DNA from: Ruminiclostridium sp.
GTDB lineage: Bacteria; Bacillota; Clostridia; Oscillospirales; Oscillospiraceae
Reading direction: 5' to 3'
Assembly (NCBI GenBank): GCA_021442645.1
Contig: JABUSR010000236.1
Span: 1-14,312, forward strand
DNA: 14,312 bases
Below, in pieces: positions 5,202 to 14,092 of the stretch (the stretch's first letter is position 1; each line of letters opens with the position of its first letter). A model generated the notes under the pieces. The model did no database searches. It was not told the DNA's origin and was given only the letters and a program-made list of their open reading frames with translations. The translations under genes and the position numbers were made by a program.

Positions 5202-8200
5202 CTACTGAGCTTCTGCGGGGTCTGTATCCGTGGGGGCCGCCTTTGGCAGGTCGGCGGCCCGCCACAGCAGGGTCACAATCTGGGCTCTGGTACAGGGGAT
5301 ATCCGGGGAGAAGGTGGTCTCGCTTGTCCCGCGGGTGATTCCCTTCTCGGTGGTCCACAGGACAGCCTCATAGTAGTAAGTGCCGGGTTCAATGTCCGTG
5401 AAGGCCGTATCCGTGGACGATGTCTCCGGCTGACCGGCGGCCCGCCACAGGAGGGTCACAATCTGGGCTCTGGTGCAGGGGAAATCCGGGGAGAACATGT
5501 TCCCGCCGGTTCCGTTAGTGATGCCATTTTCAACTGCCCACTGTACTGCATCGCAGTAGTAACTGTCTGCAGGTACATCGATAAACCCTGTGCCGGGGGT
5601 GCCGGAATCGGTCACCGTGACGGTTTTGGTCAGTTCTGTTCCGTAGGGCATAACCGTCACAGTCACCGTTGCGGTGCCGGGACCGGCAGCCGTAAGCTGC
5701 CCCTTTTCGTCAACGGTCACAACACTGCTGTCATCGACCGAATACACGAGGGATGCGTTGCTGGCAAGGAACTCACTGCCGAGATCCACGGAGAGGTGGG
5801 CCTGTGCGCCGACCTCCAGCAGGAGGTCCTCCTTGTTTTCAAAGGCTGCATTGAGGGGAGCCTCAAGGACCAGGTAGTCAGCTTCCGTATTGGACACGGC
5901 GTTTCCGTCGGCATCGTTGACGGTGAAGCAGACCTGGTCATACCCGCAGTACTCAAAAGCGGAGGCTGCCACCTTGAAGCTGGTGGTAAAGGCCTTTTCG
6001 GCGCCGGGTTCCAGGGTGCCGAGGCTTTCCGAGGCAAGGTTGGGAGAATCCAGGCCATACAGACGGTCGTACTCGCCATACAGCCCTGCAAAGCTGAGGT
6101 CCACTGCGTCGCCGGCAGCAGAGACGGCATTGCCGATGTTTTCCACAGAATACTCTGCGGCAAATTGGTCGCCCTCCTGACGGACCTCGACCACATTGAT
6201 GTCGTACACTGCCTTTGCTTCCAGAGGATCACTAAAGGTGGTCGTTTCGTCGTTGAGCCCGTGCTCCTTTGACACTGCAGCAATGGCAGTTCCTACAAAG
6301 TCAGCCGGGACGGTCCACGTAAAACTCTCGACAGCAGTGCCGCGGGCAACGAGACGGTCATCCGAGCGGAAGGTGGCCAGCTTCTTCTGATAATTAACTT
6401 TACCGTCGTGGCTCTCGTAGAGGGTGACGGTGTACCCTTCTGCGGTGGTGAGGCCGGTATTTTCGATGGTTACCGTTACGGTGACTTCCTCGCCGGCGCA
6501 GGGGTATGCCTCGGAGAGCTCGAAGTCTGTTACCGACACAGAGCCGACCGGGTCATAGCTGGTAAACATCAGGTCTGTGGAGCCCACTTCATAGGCACTG
6601 CCGTTGATCGTAATGTTCTCGTCCACGTTGTTCTCGGTGGAAGGCCTGGTGTAATCCATGGTGTAGCGGTTGTATGCGATTAGCAGGCGACCGCTCTCAG
6701 AGAGCACGCCGGAAAGGCCGTCGTTGCATTCGCCGCTTTCCGTGAGGCGGCAGGGGGCAGACCATGTGCTGCCCTCAGCACCGCCGGTCCCCTTAGCCTT
6801 GTTGTACCCGGCCTCCCCGGACAGATCGTCCTTAATCTTCGCAGCTGCAAAGATCTCAAGGGCGGGGGCTTCTGAGATGTCGGCGGGATCAGAACCGTCA
6901 AGGCAGGTCTGGGACCAGATGATGCTGAGGTTTCCGTTTTTGTCGGTCATTGCCTGATAGGAACTGACAGAGCTTTCCTGATTTTCTCCGTCGCCGAGGG
7001 TGGTGTTAAGATCGGCCACCACAGGCAAGTAGTCGTCTTTCAGGGTGCCGTCGTTGTTGATTCCATTCCGCACAAGATCCGTCACACTGAGGTACCTGAT
7101 CCTGTTGTTGTTTTCCAGCCAGAAGAGATAGGTGGTGCCGTCCACCATTTCCCCGGCTTTGCCGGTGTAATAATCAGTATATGTCTCGCTGTCACGGACC
7201 AGCTGCGGCCGTGCCTGGGCTACGTCGTCGTCGGTAAGGCGGATAGGCTTGTAGGTCTTGTGCGTTTTGAAGTCATAGACACGGAGATACAGCTCGGTAT
7301 CTGCTTCGGTGCTCAGGTCGCCGTCCATATCCACAGCATAGACATAAACGCCGAGCTCGTTGTACCCCTGGGCCACGGTGATATCCCGGATGGGAAGGTC
7401 ATCCTTTACAGCAGAGGACAGGAACCGCTGGCCCCCGTATTCTTTGCTCCAGGCGTCGCGCTCTTCCTCAGTGGCGTTGGGGTACTCCTCTTTGTAATAC
7501 CTGGTGATCCACTTCCCGTCTTCTCTCAGGCGATAGCACACAACACTGCTGTCTGTGGAAATATAGTCTTTGATATCCGAGGAGGAATTGAAGTTCTTGA
7601 GATAATAGACGGCCACATCGCCCGATTCCGAATCATAGATGGCCGAGGGCTTGCAGTCCATATACTCGTCATCTGTAAGCTGCTGGATCTCGCCGGAGAG
7701 CTTCAGCGTCTTCTTGTCAAACGTAGCGGCATAGATGTCCATATCCTGCATTTGCTCGATGTCAGACGAATAGGCCTGGTACGGATCCTTGGCGGACGAC
7801 CAGGTTATGAGGACCGTATCCCCTGCGTCACAGAGAGAGGGGGAGTAATCCACAGTGTTGTCTCCCTGAACAGGTTCCGGGGCAGTCCACGTCTTTGTCT
7901 TTTCGTTGTAAACAGACCAGATCAGGGTCGGCTTTGCAGCTTCGCCGGCTTTCGAGGTGTCCTGCAGAACGACCATGAGGATGTTGCCGCCACCCAGGTC
8001 CATCAATTTGGGGGTGCCCTGGGGATAGTTGTCAGAGATCAGCGTACTCGAGGTGTCCTCGCTGTAGCCGCCCATCAGGGAAGCGCAGTCTGCTACCCAG
8101 GTGGAATCCGTGTGCATCATGGTGTCTGCGACGGCTTCTCCGTCTTCGCTGTTGAGCCACATGTCGTACGCAGTATCGATGTAGAGGCTGTCTCTCCTGT

Positions 8201-11200
8201 AGGTGGAAATAAAGTGGACCTTATCGTTGTAGACAAAGTCTAACAGCGTATTAAATCGAGATTTCAGCTGATCCAGGGTCGCATTGTGCATAATGGAATA
8301 GGAAAGGGCATCGGCCAATTCCTGCGCTGTGTCGACGAAATCGCTGTCATAATTTGCGCCGTCCTCAACGATGGCCATCTGCGTAAAGTTTACCAGTTTA
8401 TTTGCTCGCCTCAGCATAAGGAAATACTCATTAAAGCCTGCGCTGTACAGGGGGACGCTCATCCCGCTGATGGGGATTCTTGATATAATATAGTCGATCT
8501 GACCATCGAGGGTCAGGTTGAGACCCAGGCCCCAACGATCGTCCAACTGGGGATAGAATTCATCGATATTCGAACTGCCCACAAAGCTGAGATTCAGGCC
8601 GAGTATGGCACGGACGCCGATAACATCCGGGATACCGACGCCGCCGTAGCCCTTGACGGTGATATAGCCTACCAAGTCAAAGTTGAAATGCAGGTCATCG
8701 GTGCCGAAGTTCCCGTCTGCATCCTCCAGGTCTGAGTACATCAGCACCTTGTTGGGGTCCTTGGTTGCGCCCAGTAAAATATCTAAGCCCGCGCTGCCTG
8801 CAATGCCCCAGTAGACTGGCACGCCCATGATTACAGTAACCCACTGGTATTCAACGCCCAAAGATCCGCCGACATAGCCGCCGACACCGAGGAACACAAA
8901 GTCCGAAAAGTCTGCGGAGCCGGTTGTTTCATTTGTGGTCTCAATGATGCCGAAGTCGATATAAACACCGAACGAGACGGAGAAGGTAATCCGCGGGGTG
9001 CCAAAGCTCGACTTGAATATGTTGACTTTGTCGCTTAGTTCCGTTGGGTTATAGAGGTATTCGATGCCCCTCTTTGGCTTGCTGGCGCTGCTGTCGACGC
9101 TGCTGGGGGCAAAGAGCTTGGCCGTCGCAAGGGGGTTCTGTGTGGGGGACACACCCCAGGCGTTGTTGCCGGCTGTGGCAGTGACACCGATCTTCATGCG
9201 GGTCCCGCCGTAAGGAAGGGTCTCGAAGGAGATAGAGATACGGACCAGGGCGTGCTTCCTGGTGTATCCCGAGCTGCCGTCATCTTTGCTGTAGAGATTG
9301 CCGGTTTCGCCCAGACAACCGATACCGACGACACCCACGGCAAAGTCAAGGGCGCCAAGGAAGGGCAGAGAGGCATAATTCTTCTTGGCACCGGAACTGC
9401 CGTTCCCCAGGATTTCCGCCGCGCTGATGGGGACACGGATGGAGACCTTTCCGGGAGAATAGCTGCTGTCCTTGAGAATCTGGTAGCCGGTGGACATCAT
9501 GGCATAGGTCGTGGTGCGTAAGCTCTCCGGAACCTTGCCGGCATCGTCATAGCCGGCCGCACAGATGCGGTCCGTTGTCATGGAGACATAGAAACAGTCG
9601 CCGGAGTAGTAATCCGCCGGGCGGTCAGGGGTGAATCGGGCAATCGAGGCTACATAGACGCCGTCAGAATTCTTGGTGGCGGGGTAGGCGCTCTTGATCT
9701 CGTGGGTCACTCCGTCAAGGACGTAGAAGGTGACCCCCGTAACGTGCTCGGTATATTCCCTGTCCCCGATATAGTAATGGGTTCCATCCTTGACAGAGGC
9801 ATACAGATCCAGCTTTTTGCCGTTCATTGCCAGGGTCTCCGTGGAGGAGACAATGACCCCCTCCTGATAGCAGGAGACATTGGTGAAGCAGGCAGAGTCT
9901 GCACTGCTCACCGCTGCGGTGACCACGCCAAGGTTGTAATTGGATGTGGAACTGTTGAGCCCCACATCTTTCAGGGTATAGACGCCGTTGCTCCAGATTA
10001 CAAGTCTGACCTTGGTCTCCGGAGCGCCCGTTACTGCGGTGAGGGCAAAGGCACCGTCTGCCTCTGTGGGAACGCCTATGTCGCCGGCGCTGACAAGGGC
10101 ATTGTCAGCGGGGATGATCGGGTTGGCGGAGGTGTTGCCGGTGGACAGGTTCTTATCAGCATGGAACAGGGAGCCGCTGAAGCTGTAGCTGGCAGCCCTT
10201 GCGGAGGAAAGGGTGACCAGGTTATCGTTCCGGTCTCTCTGGGCAGAGTGGAAGAAGGTGTTGCCGGAGAAAGCCTTGTCCTGGCCGTTCAGTGTCCACG
10301 TGCAGACGCTGGCTGCATCGGAGGGAATGGCCCGCAGAATGACCAGCTGCTCCGGGCGCACAGACGATGAGGAGACCGTGTATACATAGTATTGGCCGGA
10401 CGTGGTCCTGCCCGTGTTATCGACAAAAATACCGGAATTGGTATCGTAAACGCCGCCGTCGACCTCACTGCGCAGGACCTGCACGCGGACGGCGTTGCTG
10501 TTCTCGCTGAATACGGGGGTGAGCTCCAGCCCGGGGCTGTCGATGGTGAAGGCCAGAGTCCCGTCAGGACCGTAATCCAGCGTGCCGCTTCCGCCGGGGA
10601 TCTGCTTCCCCTCTGCGTCAAGCTTGTTGTAGCGCACGCCGGAGGGGATGTACCTGCCGTTATAGGCGGGGTCAACCGCGCTCGAGATTGTCAGGCAGTC
10701 GCCCAGGTGGTACCCGCTCAGTTCTTTCTCTGCGCCGGTTACGGCGAGATCGCCGGTAAAGCTGCCAAAGTCAGAGGGCTTGACCGTAACCTTGGAATCA
10801 ATATATTCAAAGACGGGCTTGACCGTGACAGTGCCGATATACCGGCCGTCAGACTGCTTCTTATACGTAAGAGAATCGCAGGCCAGGGTGGAGAGCAGAT
10901 CCCCGGTCAGGGTGACCTTCACGGTACGGGTGTTGGTCTCGTTTTTCTGGTAATAGAGCTCTTTCCCGTCTTTGTCCAGGAATTTCAGGCCGACCAGTCT
11001 TGCTTTTTCTGCCTGAGAACTGGGGGCAGAAACGGCGAACTCACTGCCGAAACCGGCGTTAATGGTCTTCGTAGCATCGGTCTGGTTGGCAAAGGTCACG
11101 GCGGTGTAGGTCTTTGCGGTAGCGCTGTCCACCCCGGCAAAGGGAATGGAATCCGCCTCAGCAAGGGTGAAATCGAAGGTCCGGTAGATCAGGTTCACGC

Positions 11201-12884
11201 TCTTCACGTCCACCGAGATGCCGTTCTGGTAGCTTGTGAGGCTGCCGATCCAGAGCACTTCGCTGCGGGGGGTGCCTGTCTTCGCACCAAAGATAACATC
11301 GCGGGTCTCTGTGTTCCAGCTGCCGTCCTCGTTGCCGTAGACATGCCTGGAAGTACTACCGTTCTCGATGTTGATGTAGGTATAGCTTGTGCTGCCCCAG
11401 CCTTTGTGGTCGGCCGACCATTGGATCCGAACACCGTCATAGAGATAGTTGTTCTTAAACGTATAGTAGCCGCCGTTCCAGGTATCATAGTCTACGCCCT
11501 TGCAGGAGTAGTGGAAATTACCGGAGTCGGAATTCCACGCATTGCCGAAGCAAGTGAATTCACTGGGCAGGAGAGCCGCCGACAGATAGCTGTCATAGGC
11601 GGAATTTGTTGCGTCAGCCATCAGGGTGGCCTCTTCCTCCGGTGCCGACAGCAGAGCCTTTTCCTCATCGGCAGAGCCTGCAGATGTTCCGTCGACAGTC
11701 GGCGCTGAGGCAGCGGCTGCCGTCTCCTGCGCAGTCTCGGCGGCAAGGACAGCCGTCTCTTCCGGGGCGATGGACACGCGGGCGACACCGTCTTCAATCT
11801 CGCAGTTGACGGGGTTTACCAGCTTGGCATCAAAGGTCAGGGTCTCATCTTCGGAGGTGTGATTGACCAGAATATCGACCGTACGGCTCTTAATACCCAT
11901 GGGGAAGTAGAGGGCTGCATCGATGCCCTGGAAATCTGTTCCGATCTCTGCGGTATCGGAGACCGTGCAGAGGTTTGCGCTTACAATCTCGTTAATCCGG
12001 CCGCTGCGGGTGACCGTAACGGAAACGCTGTCGCCGTCTGCGCTGTACTCGGCTTTTTCGAAGGAGAGGACCGCCGGAGCCGCGTCGTTTTCGTCCCGGA
12101 TGGTCAGATAGGCAGAGAAGGCGTCCTCCGGCAGGGCAAAGCCCTCGGAGGGGTTCTTGAGGGTCATGGAGACCAGGCAGTCGCCGTCTGCTGCCCGGGA
12201 GTACTTGGGGAGGACCACAATATCCTTTTCCGTTTCACCTGCGGCAAAGGAGAGGTGGAAATACGTGCCGGGGAAGGCGTCCCCAATGGCCTCGCTGTCT
12301 GCGTCAGTAATCATCTGACGTTCCGAAAGCTGCCCCAGATCCAGGGCGTCCTCGGTTTCCTCTGCAGAGAAAGAGACTGAGCTGAGGGTGTTGCCGGAGG
12401 CATCCACGGTATCAAAGCCACCGTTTTCCGTCACCAGGTCAAGGATATCTTCCCCGGAGACAGCAGGGATCTCCTCCTGGCTGTCTGCGTTGTGCAGGAA
12501 AAAGTCCACCATGGAGGTCCTGCCGGGCTCTTCTGTGGGCTTCGTGCCGTCTTCAGCCAGGTAGATCTCGTAGTTCTTTCCGTAATCGGCAGAGACATCC
12601 GTAAACTTCAGGTCGACCTCAGCGGGAACGCTGGCGTCTCCGGTCCGGACGATCTTCATGATATAGCGGTCTTTGCTCTTTTCGGAGACGGTCATGTTCT
12701 TGCTGCCAAACAGGAACAGGTTCTGTTCGGCGTCCCGCTCCGTGATCACCGCATCGTCAAAATAGATCTCCGTGGCTCCGGTCTGTGCTGCAGAGACGGG
12801 GATGACCGCCAACTGCGAAATAACAGAGGCAGAGAGAAGCAGAGACAGGAATTTCCGCCCGAAACGCTTAACGTTGCTTTGCAT
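5202..12884 (-). CDS. Giant secreted S-layer-homology surface protein (2560 aa)
   Basis: ATG 12884 was chosen because it begins a signal peptide (MQSNVKRFGRKFLSLLLSA, cleavage probably after PVSA) and lies just downstream of a perfect promoter; the frame is open further upstream, but that extension would precede the promoter. Domains by residue: a Calx-beta-like region in two parts (about 60-100 and 205-265); a clear Calx-beta domain (about 267-371); an Ala/Glu-rich linker (372-425); a long beta-rich region with aromatic repeats (425-1250); a Gly-rich region of amphipathic strands (about 1300-1500); a probable beta-propeller-like region (about 1620-2100); CARDB-like Ig domains (about 2115-2208 and 2226-2328); a Big_2 Ig domain (about 2350-2425); and two SLH domains (about 2434-2485 and 2495-2545). 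SLH domains bind pyruvylated wall polymers, usually as three copies; here there are two. The protein should therefore be displayed on the wall as a large adhesin or scaffold. No catalytic motif was recognised. It ends with TAG 14 or so residues after the second SLH. Confidence 0.93.
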   Translation of the reverse strand: MQSNVKRFGRKFLSLLLSASVISQLAVIPVSAAQTGATEIYFDDAVITERDAEQNLFLFGSKNMTVSEKSKDRYIMKIVRTGDASVPAEVDLKFTDVSADYGKNYEIYLAEDGTKPTEEPGRTSMVDFFLHNADSQEEIPAVSGEDILDLVTENGGFDTVDASGNTLSSVSFSAEETEDALDLGQLSERQMITDADSEAIGDAFPGTYFHLSFAAGETEKDIVVLPKYSRAADGDCLVSMTLKNPSEGFALPEDAFSAYLTIRDENDAAPAVLSFEKAEYSADGDSVSVTVTRSGRINEIVSANLCTVSDTAEIGTDFQGIDAALYFPMGIKSRTVDILVNHTSEDETLTFDAKLVNPVNCEIEDGVARVSIAPEETAVLAAETAQETAAAASAPTVDGTSAGSADEEKALLSAPEEEATLMADATNSAYDSYLSAALLPSEFTCFGNAWNSDSGNFHYSCKGVDYDTWNGGYYTFKNNYLYDGVRIQWSADHKGWGSTSYTYINIENGSTSRHVYGNEDGSWNTETRDVIFGAKTGTPRSEVLWIGSLTSYQNGISVDVKSVNLIYRTFDFTLAEADSIPFAGVDSATAKTYTAVTFANQTDATKTINAGFGSEFAVSAPSSQAEKARLVGLKFLDKDGKELYYQKNETNTRTVKVTLTGDLLSTLACDSLTYKKQSDGRYIGTVTVKPVFEYIDSKVTVKPSDFGSFTGDLAVTGAEKELSGYHLGDCLTISSAVDPAYNGRYIPSGVRYNKLDAEGKQIPGGSGTLDYGPDGTLAFTIDSPGLELTPVFSENSNAVRVQVLRSEVDGGVYDTNSGIFVDNTGRTTSGQYYVYTVSSSSVRPEQLVILRAIPSDAASVCTWTLNGQDKAFSGNTFFHSAQRDRNDNLVTLSSARAASYSFSGSLFHADKNLSTGNTSANPIIPADNALVSAGDIGVPTEADGAFALTAVTGAPETKVRLVIWSNGVYTLKDVGLNSSTSNYNLGVVTAAVSSADSACFTNVSCYQEGVIVSSTETLAMNGKKLDLYASVKDGTHYYIGDREYTEHVTGVTFYVLDGVTHEIKSAYPATKNSDGVYVASIARFTPDRPADYYSGDCFYVSMTTDRICAAGYDDAGKVPESLRTTTYAMMSTGYQILKDSSYSPGKVSIRVPISAAEILGNGSSGAKKNYASLPFLGALDFAVGVVGIGCLGETGNLYSKDDGSSGYTRKHALVRISISFETLPYGGTRMKIGVTATAGNNAWGVSPTQNPLATAKLFAPSSVDSSASKPKRGIEYLYNPTELSDKVNIFKSSFGTPRITFSVSFGVYIDFGIIETTNETTGSADFSDFVFLGVGGYVGGSLGVEYQWVTVIMGVPVYWGIAGSAGLDILLGATKDPNKVLMYSDLEDADGNFGTDDLHFNFDLVGYITVKGYGGVGIPDVIGVRAILGLNLSFVGSSNIDEFYPQLDDRWGLGLNLTLDGQIDYIISRIPISGMSVPLYSAGFNEYFLMLRRANKLVNFTQMAIVEDGANYDSDFVDTAQELADALSYSIMHNATLDQLKSRFNTLLDFVYNDKVHFISTYRRDSLYIDTAYDMWLNSEDGEAVADTMMHTDSTWVADCASLMGGYSEDTSSTLISDNYPQGTPKLMDLGGGNILMVVLQDTSKAGEAAKPTLIWSVYNEKTKTWTAPEPVQGDNTVDYSPSLCDAGDTVLITWSSAKDPYQAYSSDIEQMQDMDIYAATFDKKTLKLSGEIQQLTDDEYMDCKPSAIYDSESGDVAVYYLKNFNSSSDIKDYISTDSSVVCYRLREDGKWITRYYKEEYPNATEEERDAWSKEYGGQRFLSSAVKDDLPIRDITVAQGYNELGVYVYAVDMDGDLSTEADTELYLRVYDFKTHKTYKPIRLTDDDVAQARPQLVRDSETYTDYYTGKAGEMVDGTTYLFWLENNNRIRYLSVTDLVRNGINNDGTLKDDYLPVVADLNTTLGDGENQESSVSSYQAMTDKNGNLSIIWSQTCLDGSDPADISEAPALEIFAAAKIKDDLSGEAGYNKAKGTGGAEGSTWSAPCRLTESGECNDGLSGVLSESGRLLIAYNRYTMDYTRPSTENNVDENITINGSAYEVGSTDLMFTSYDPVGSVSVTDFELSEAYPCAGEEVTVTVTIENTGLTTAEGYTVTLYESHDGKVNYQKKLATFRSDDRLVARGTAVESFTWTVPADFVGTAIAAVSKEHGLNDETTTFSDPLEAKAVYDINVVEVRQEGDQFAAEYSVENIGNAVSAAGDAVDLSFAGLYGEYDRLYGLDSPNLASESLGTLEPGAEKAFTTSFKVAASAFEYCGYDQVCFTVNDADGNAVSNTEADYLVLEAPLNAAFENKEDLLLEVGAQAHLSVDLGSEFLASNASLVYSVDDSSVVTVDEKGQLTAAGPGTATVTVTVMPYGTELTKTVTVTDSGTPGTGFIDVPADSYYCDAVQWAVENGITNGTGGNMFSPDFPCTRAQIVTLLWRAAGQPETSSTDTAFTDIEPGTYYYEAVLWTTEKGITRGTSETTFSPDIPCTRAQIVTLLWRAADLPKAAPTDTDPAEAQ
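5252..5495 (-). repeat. Near-identical direct repeat within the two SLH domains (5252-5312 and 5435-5495)
   Basis: Two 61-bp segments spaced 183 bp apart differ at three positions by hand count. They encode the FSPD(F/I)PCTRAQIVTLLWRAA part of each SLH domain. The rest of each domain is more diverged, so the conservation at DNA level suggests recent duplication or conversion. Confidence 0.85.
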
Positions 12885-12953
12885 AATACGACACCAACCT
12901 TTTATAAATCGGTATATCAAATCGTAAATCTTCCTAAAAATCCATAATATACT

Positions 12954-12982
12954 ATTATAAAATAAAAAGGGCAGGCTGTCAA
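12954..12982 (-). promoter_or_regulatory. Perfect consensus promoter of the SLH giant gene
   Basis: On the minus strand TTGACA (plus 12977-12982) and TATAAT (plus 12954-12959) are separated by exactly 17 bp, so both elements match consensus at all six positions. Transcription should start near 12947, leaving an AT-rich leader of about 63 nt before ATG 12884. The best Shine-Dalgarno-like sequence is AAAAGG (plus 12898-12903), somewhat far (13 bases) from the ATG. Confidence 0.92.
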
Positions 12983-13029
12983 GGAAAAGTACACAGTCCC
13001 GTCTGCTTGCGCGGGCCCATTTTTGTGTT

Positions 13030-13072
13030 ATTTTATCAAAAGGGTTGTGCTTCAAAACTTTTGTGATAAAAT
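13030..13072 (+). promoter_or_regulatory. Promoter of the membrane-protein gene with an overlapping inverted repeat
   Basis: The -10 is TAAAAT (13067-13072) preceded by TG (13064-13065), an extended -10; TTGTGC (13045-13050) is a weak -35 at 16 bp. Perfect 9-bp arms ATTTTATCA (13030-13038) and TGATAAAAT (13064-13072) flank the core, and the right arm covers the -10 itself. The layout resembles an operator for a dimeric regulator, but AT-rich sequence makes chance repeats easier. Confidence 0.5.
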
Positions 13073-13151
13073 GATAGACAGGATTCTCTGTGCCCGGCAG
13101 GGCCGCACATAGGGGAAGCCTGCTGTAGATACAAGTAAGGAGAGAACTGCG

Positions 13152-13778
13152 ATGAAACGATTGTACGGAGATATCAAAATGACTTGGGCCAAAGTGGTCC
13201 TGTTTGCGGTTGTTGCGGGCGTATATACGGGCCTGGTGATGCTGGTCCCGTTTCTGAAGGGGACATCCTTCCAGGACATTGGCATCTCCTATGAGTGGTG
13301 GGTCATTTTTGCAGTTATTGTTGTTGTGAACTGCGAGAAGAGCTGGGAGGCCATGCTGAAGTGCTTTATCTTCTTCCTGATCAGCCAGCCTCTTGTGTAT
13401 ACGGTGGAGATCCTGGCCGGCACTTTGTCCTTTGACATGGCCTGGGGCTACTATGTGCATACCTGGCTCCCCCAGACTCTGCTGACTCTTCCGGGCGGCT
13501 TCATTGCCTATTTCTGTAAGAAGCAGAATGTCCTCGGTGGGGTCATCCTGGGCATTGGGAACTCAATACAGGCGTTGATGGCGCTGTGGTATTTCAAAGA
13601 GGCAAGCATCCACTTCCCCTTCCATTTGCTGAGCGGGCTGGTCGCTGCGGGCTCCATCATTCTGATGAGTGTGATGATTCAAAAAGAAAAGAAGAACCGG
13701 CTGGTTGCCATTCTGACCCCTGTCGTTCTGGTGGCGGCGATTCTCGTGCTGGCAAAAGTCACGGGCCGGATCATTTAA
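13152..13778 (+). CDS. Uncharacterised multi-pass membrane protein (208 aa)
   Basis: ATG 13152 lies nine bases after TAAGGAG (13136-13142). The product is almost wholly hydrophobic, with about six or seven membrane helices: near residues 12-33, 48-60, 68-90, a helix around the GG at LTLPGGFIAYF, then 125-143, 152-174 and 182-202. Short basic loops such as CKKQN and QKEKKNR favour a cytoplasmic side. A motif-like stretch, VVNCEKSWEAMLKCFIFFLI, carries two cysteines and a buried charged pair. The fold could be a small transporter or integral membrane sensor; I recognise no named family. It is divergently transcribed from the SLH giant gene, with separate promoters in the 267-bp spacer, and ends at a strong terminator. 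It is the only gene of its transcript. Confidence 0.85.
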   Translation: MKRLYGDIKMTWAKVVLFAVVAGVYTGLVMLVPFLKGTSFQDIGISYEWWVIFAVIVVVNCEKSWEAMLKCFIFFLISQPLVYTVEILAGTLSFDMAWGYYVHTWLPQTLLTLPGGFIAYFCKKQNVLGGVILGIGNSIQALMALWYFKEASIHFPFHLLSGLVAAGSIILMSVMIQKEKKNRLVAILTPVVLVAAILVLAKVTGRII

Positions 13779-13793
13779 AGTCTATAACGGCCG

Positions 13794-13836
13794 ATTGGGG
13801 TGGACACTGAAAAAGAGTGTTCCACCCCAATTTTTT
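13794..13836 (+). terminator. Rho-independent terminator after the membrane-protein gene
   Basis: ATTGGGGTGGA (13794-13804) pairs with TCCACCCCAAT (13821-13831). The stem is extended by CACT (13805-13808) with AGTG (13816-13819) after one bulged T, closing on a GAAAAAG loop. Six T residues follow at 13831-13836. It lies 15 nt after the stop codon. Confidence 0.93.
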
Positions 13837-14031
13837 GTGAACACGGATTCATAAAAAGCGGAAAATAAATGGAGGGGAACTGTCGGTTATACAAGTGACA
13901 TATATTTATAAAAGTTTTGTAATATATAAAAATGCCGGTTAGGGGGAGGAGTTAGAGAAAGTGTTATATACTAATGTGTTTATAAATGAATCGAAAAAGT
14001 GGACAATTTTCCGAGCGAACTAAAAAATGGG
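13837..14031. other. AT-rich gene-free spacer
   Basis: This stretch is much richer in A and T than its neighbours, with runs such as ATATATTTATAAAAG and AATATATAAAAATG. It holds no ORF with a credible ribosome binding site; the best short ORF (ATG 13986, 23 codons) has none. Several -10-like hexamers occur by composition (for example TATACT 13967-13972), but none has a matching -35. Confidence 0.5.
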
Positions 14032-14060
14032 TTGTAAGAGTGGAAAAATTGTGGTAATAT
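14032..14060 (+). promoter_or_regulatory. Candidate promoter upstream of the sorting-signal remnant
   Basis: TTGTAA (14032-14037) and TAATAT (14055-14060) are 17 bp apart, and TGG just before the latter gives an extended -10. Each hexamer matches consensus at four of six positions. It would transcribe the truncated surface-protein tail and whatever gene begins just beyond the window. Confidence 0.5.
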
Positions 14061-14092
14061 TTACTGCGTATAAACATGGGTGTGAGTGGTAG

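Noticed and set aside
10392..11708. 438-codon open frame on the plus strand opposite the SLH gene
   Set aside because: It is a shadow of the giant minus-strand gene, which has a signal peptide, promoter and recognisable domains. The plus frame shows no domain, ribosome site or protein-like composition. The 327-codon frame at 7260-8243 was rejected for the same reason.
12885..13460. Upstream extension of the SLH ORF to a start at 13460
   Set aside because: It would bury the signal peptide 192 residues into the protein, overlap the divergent membrane-protein gene, and begin before the perfect promoter at 12954-12982.
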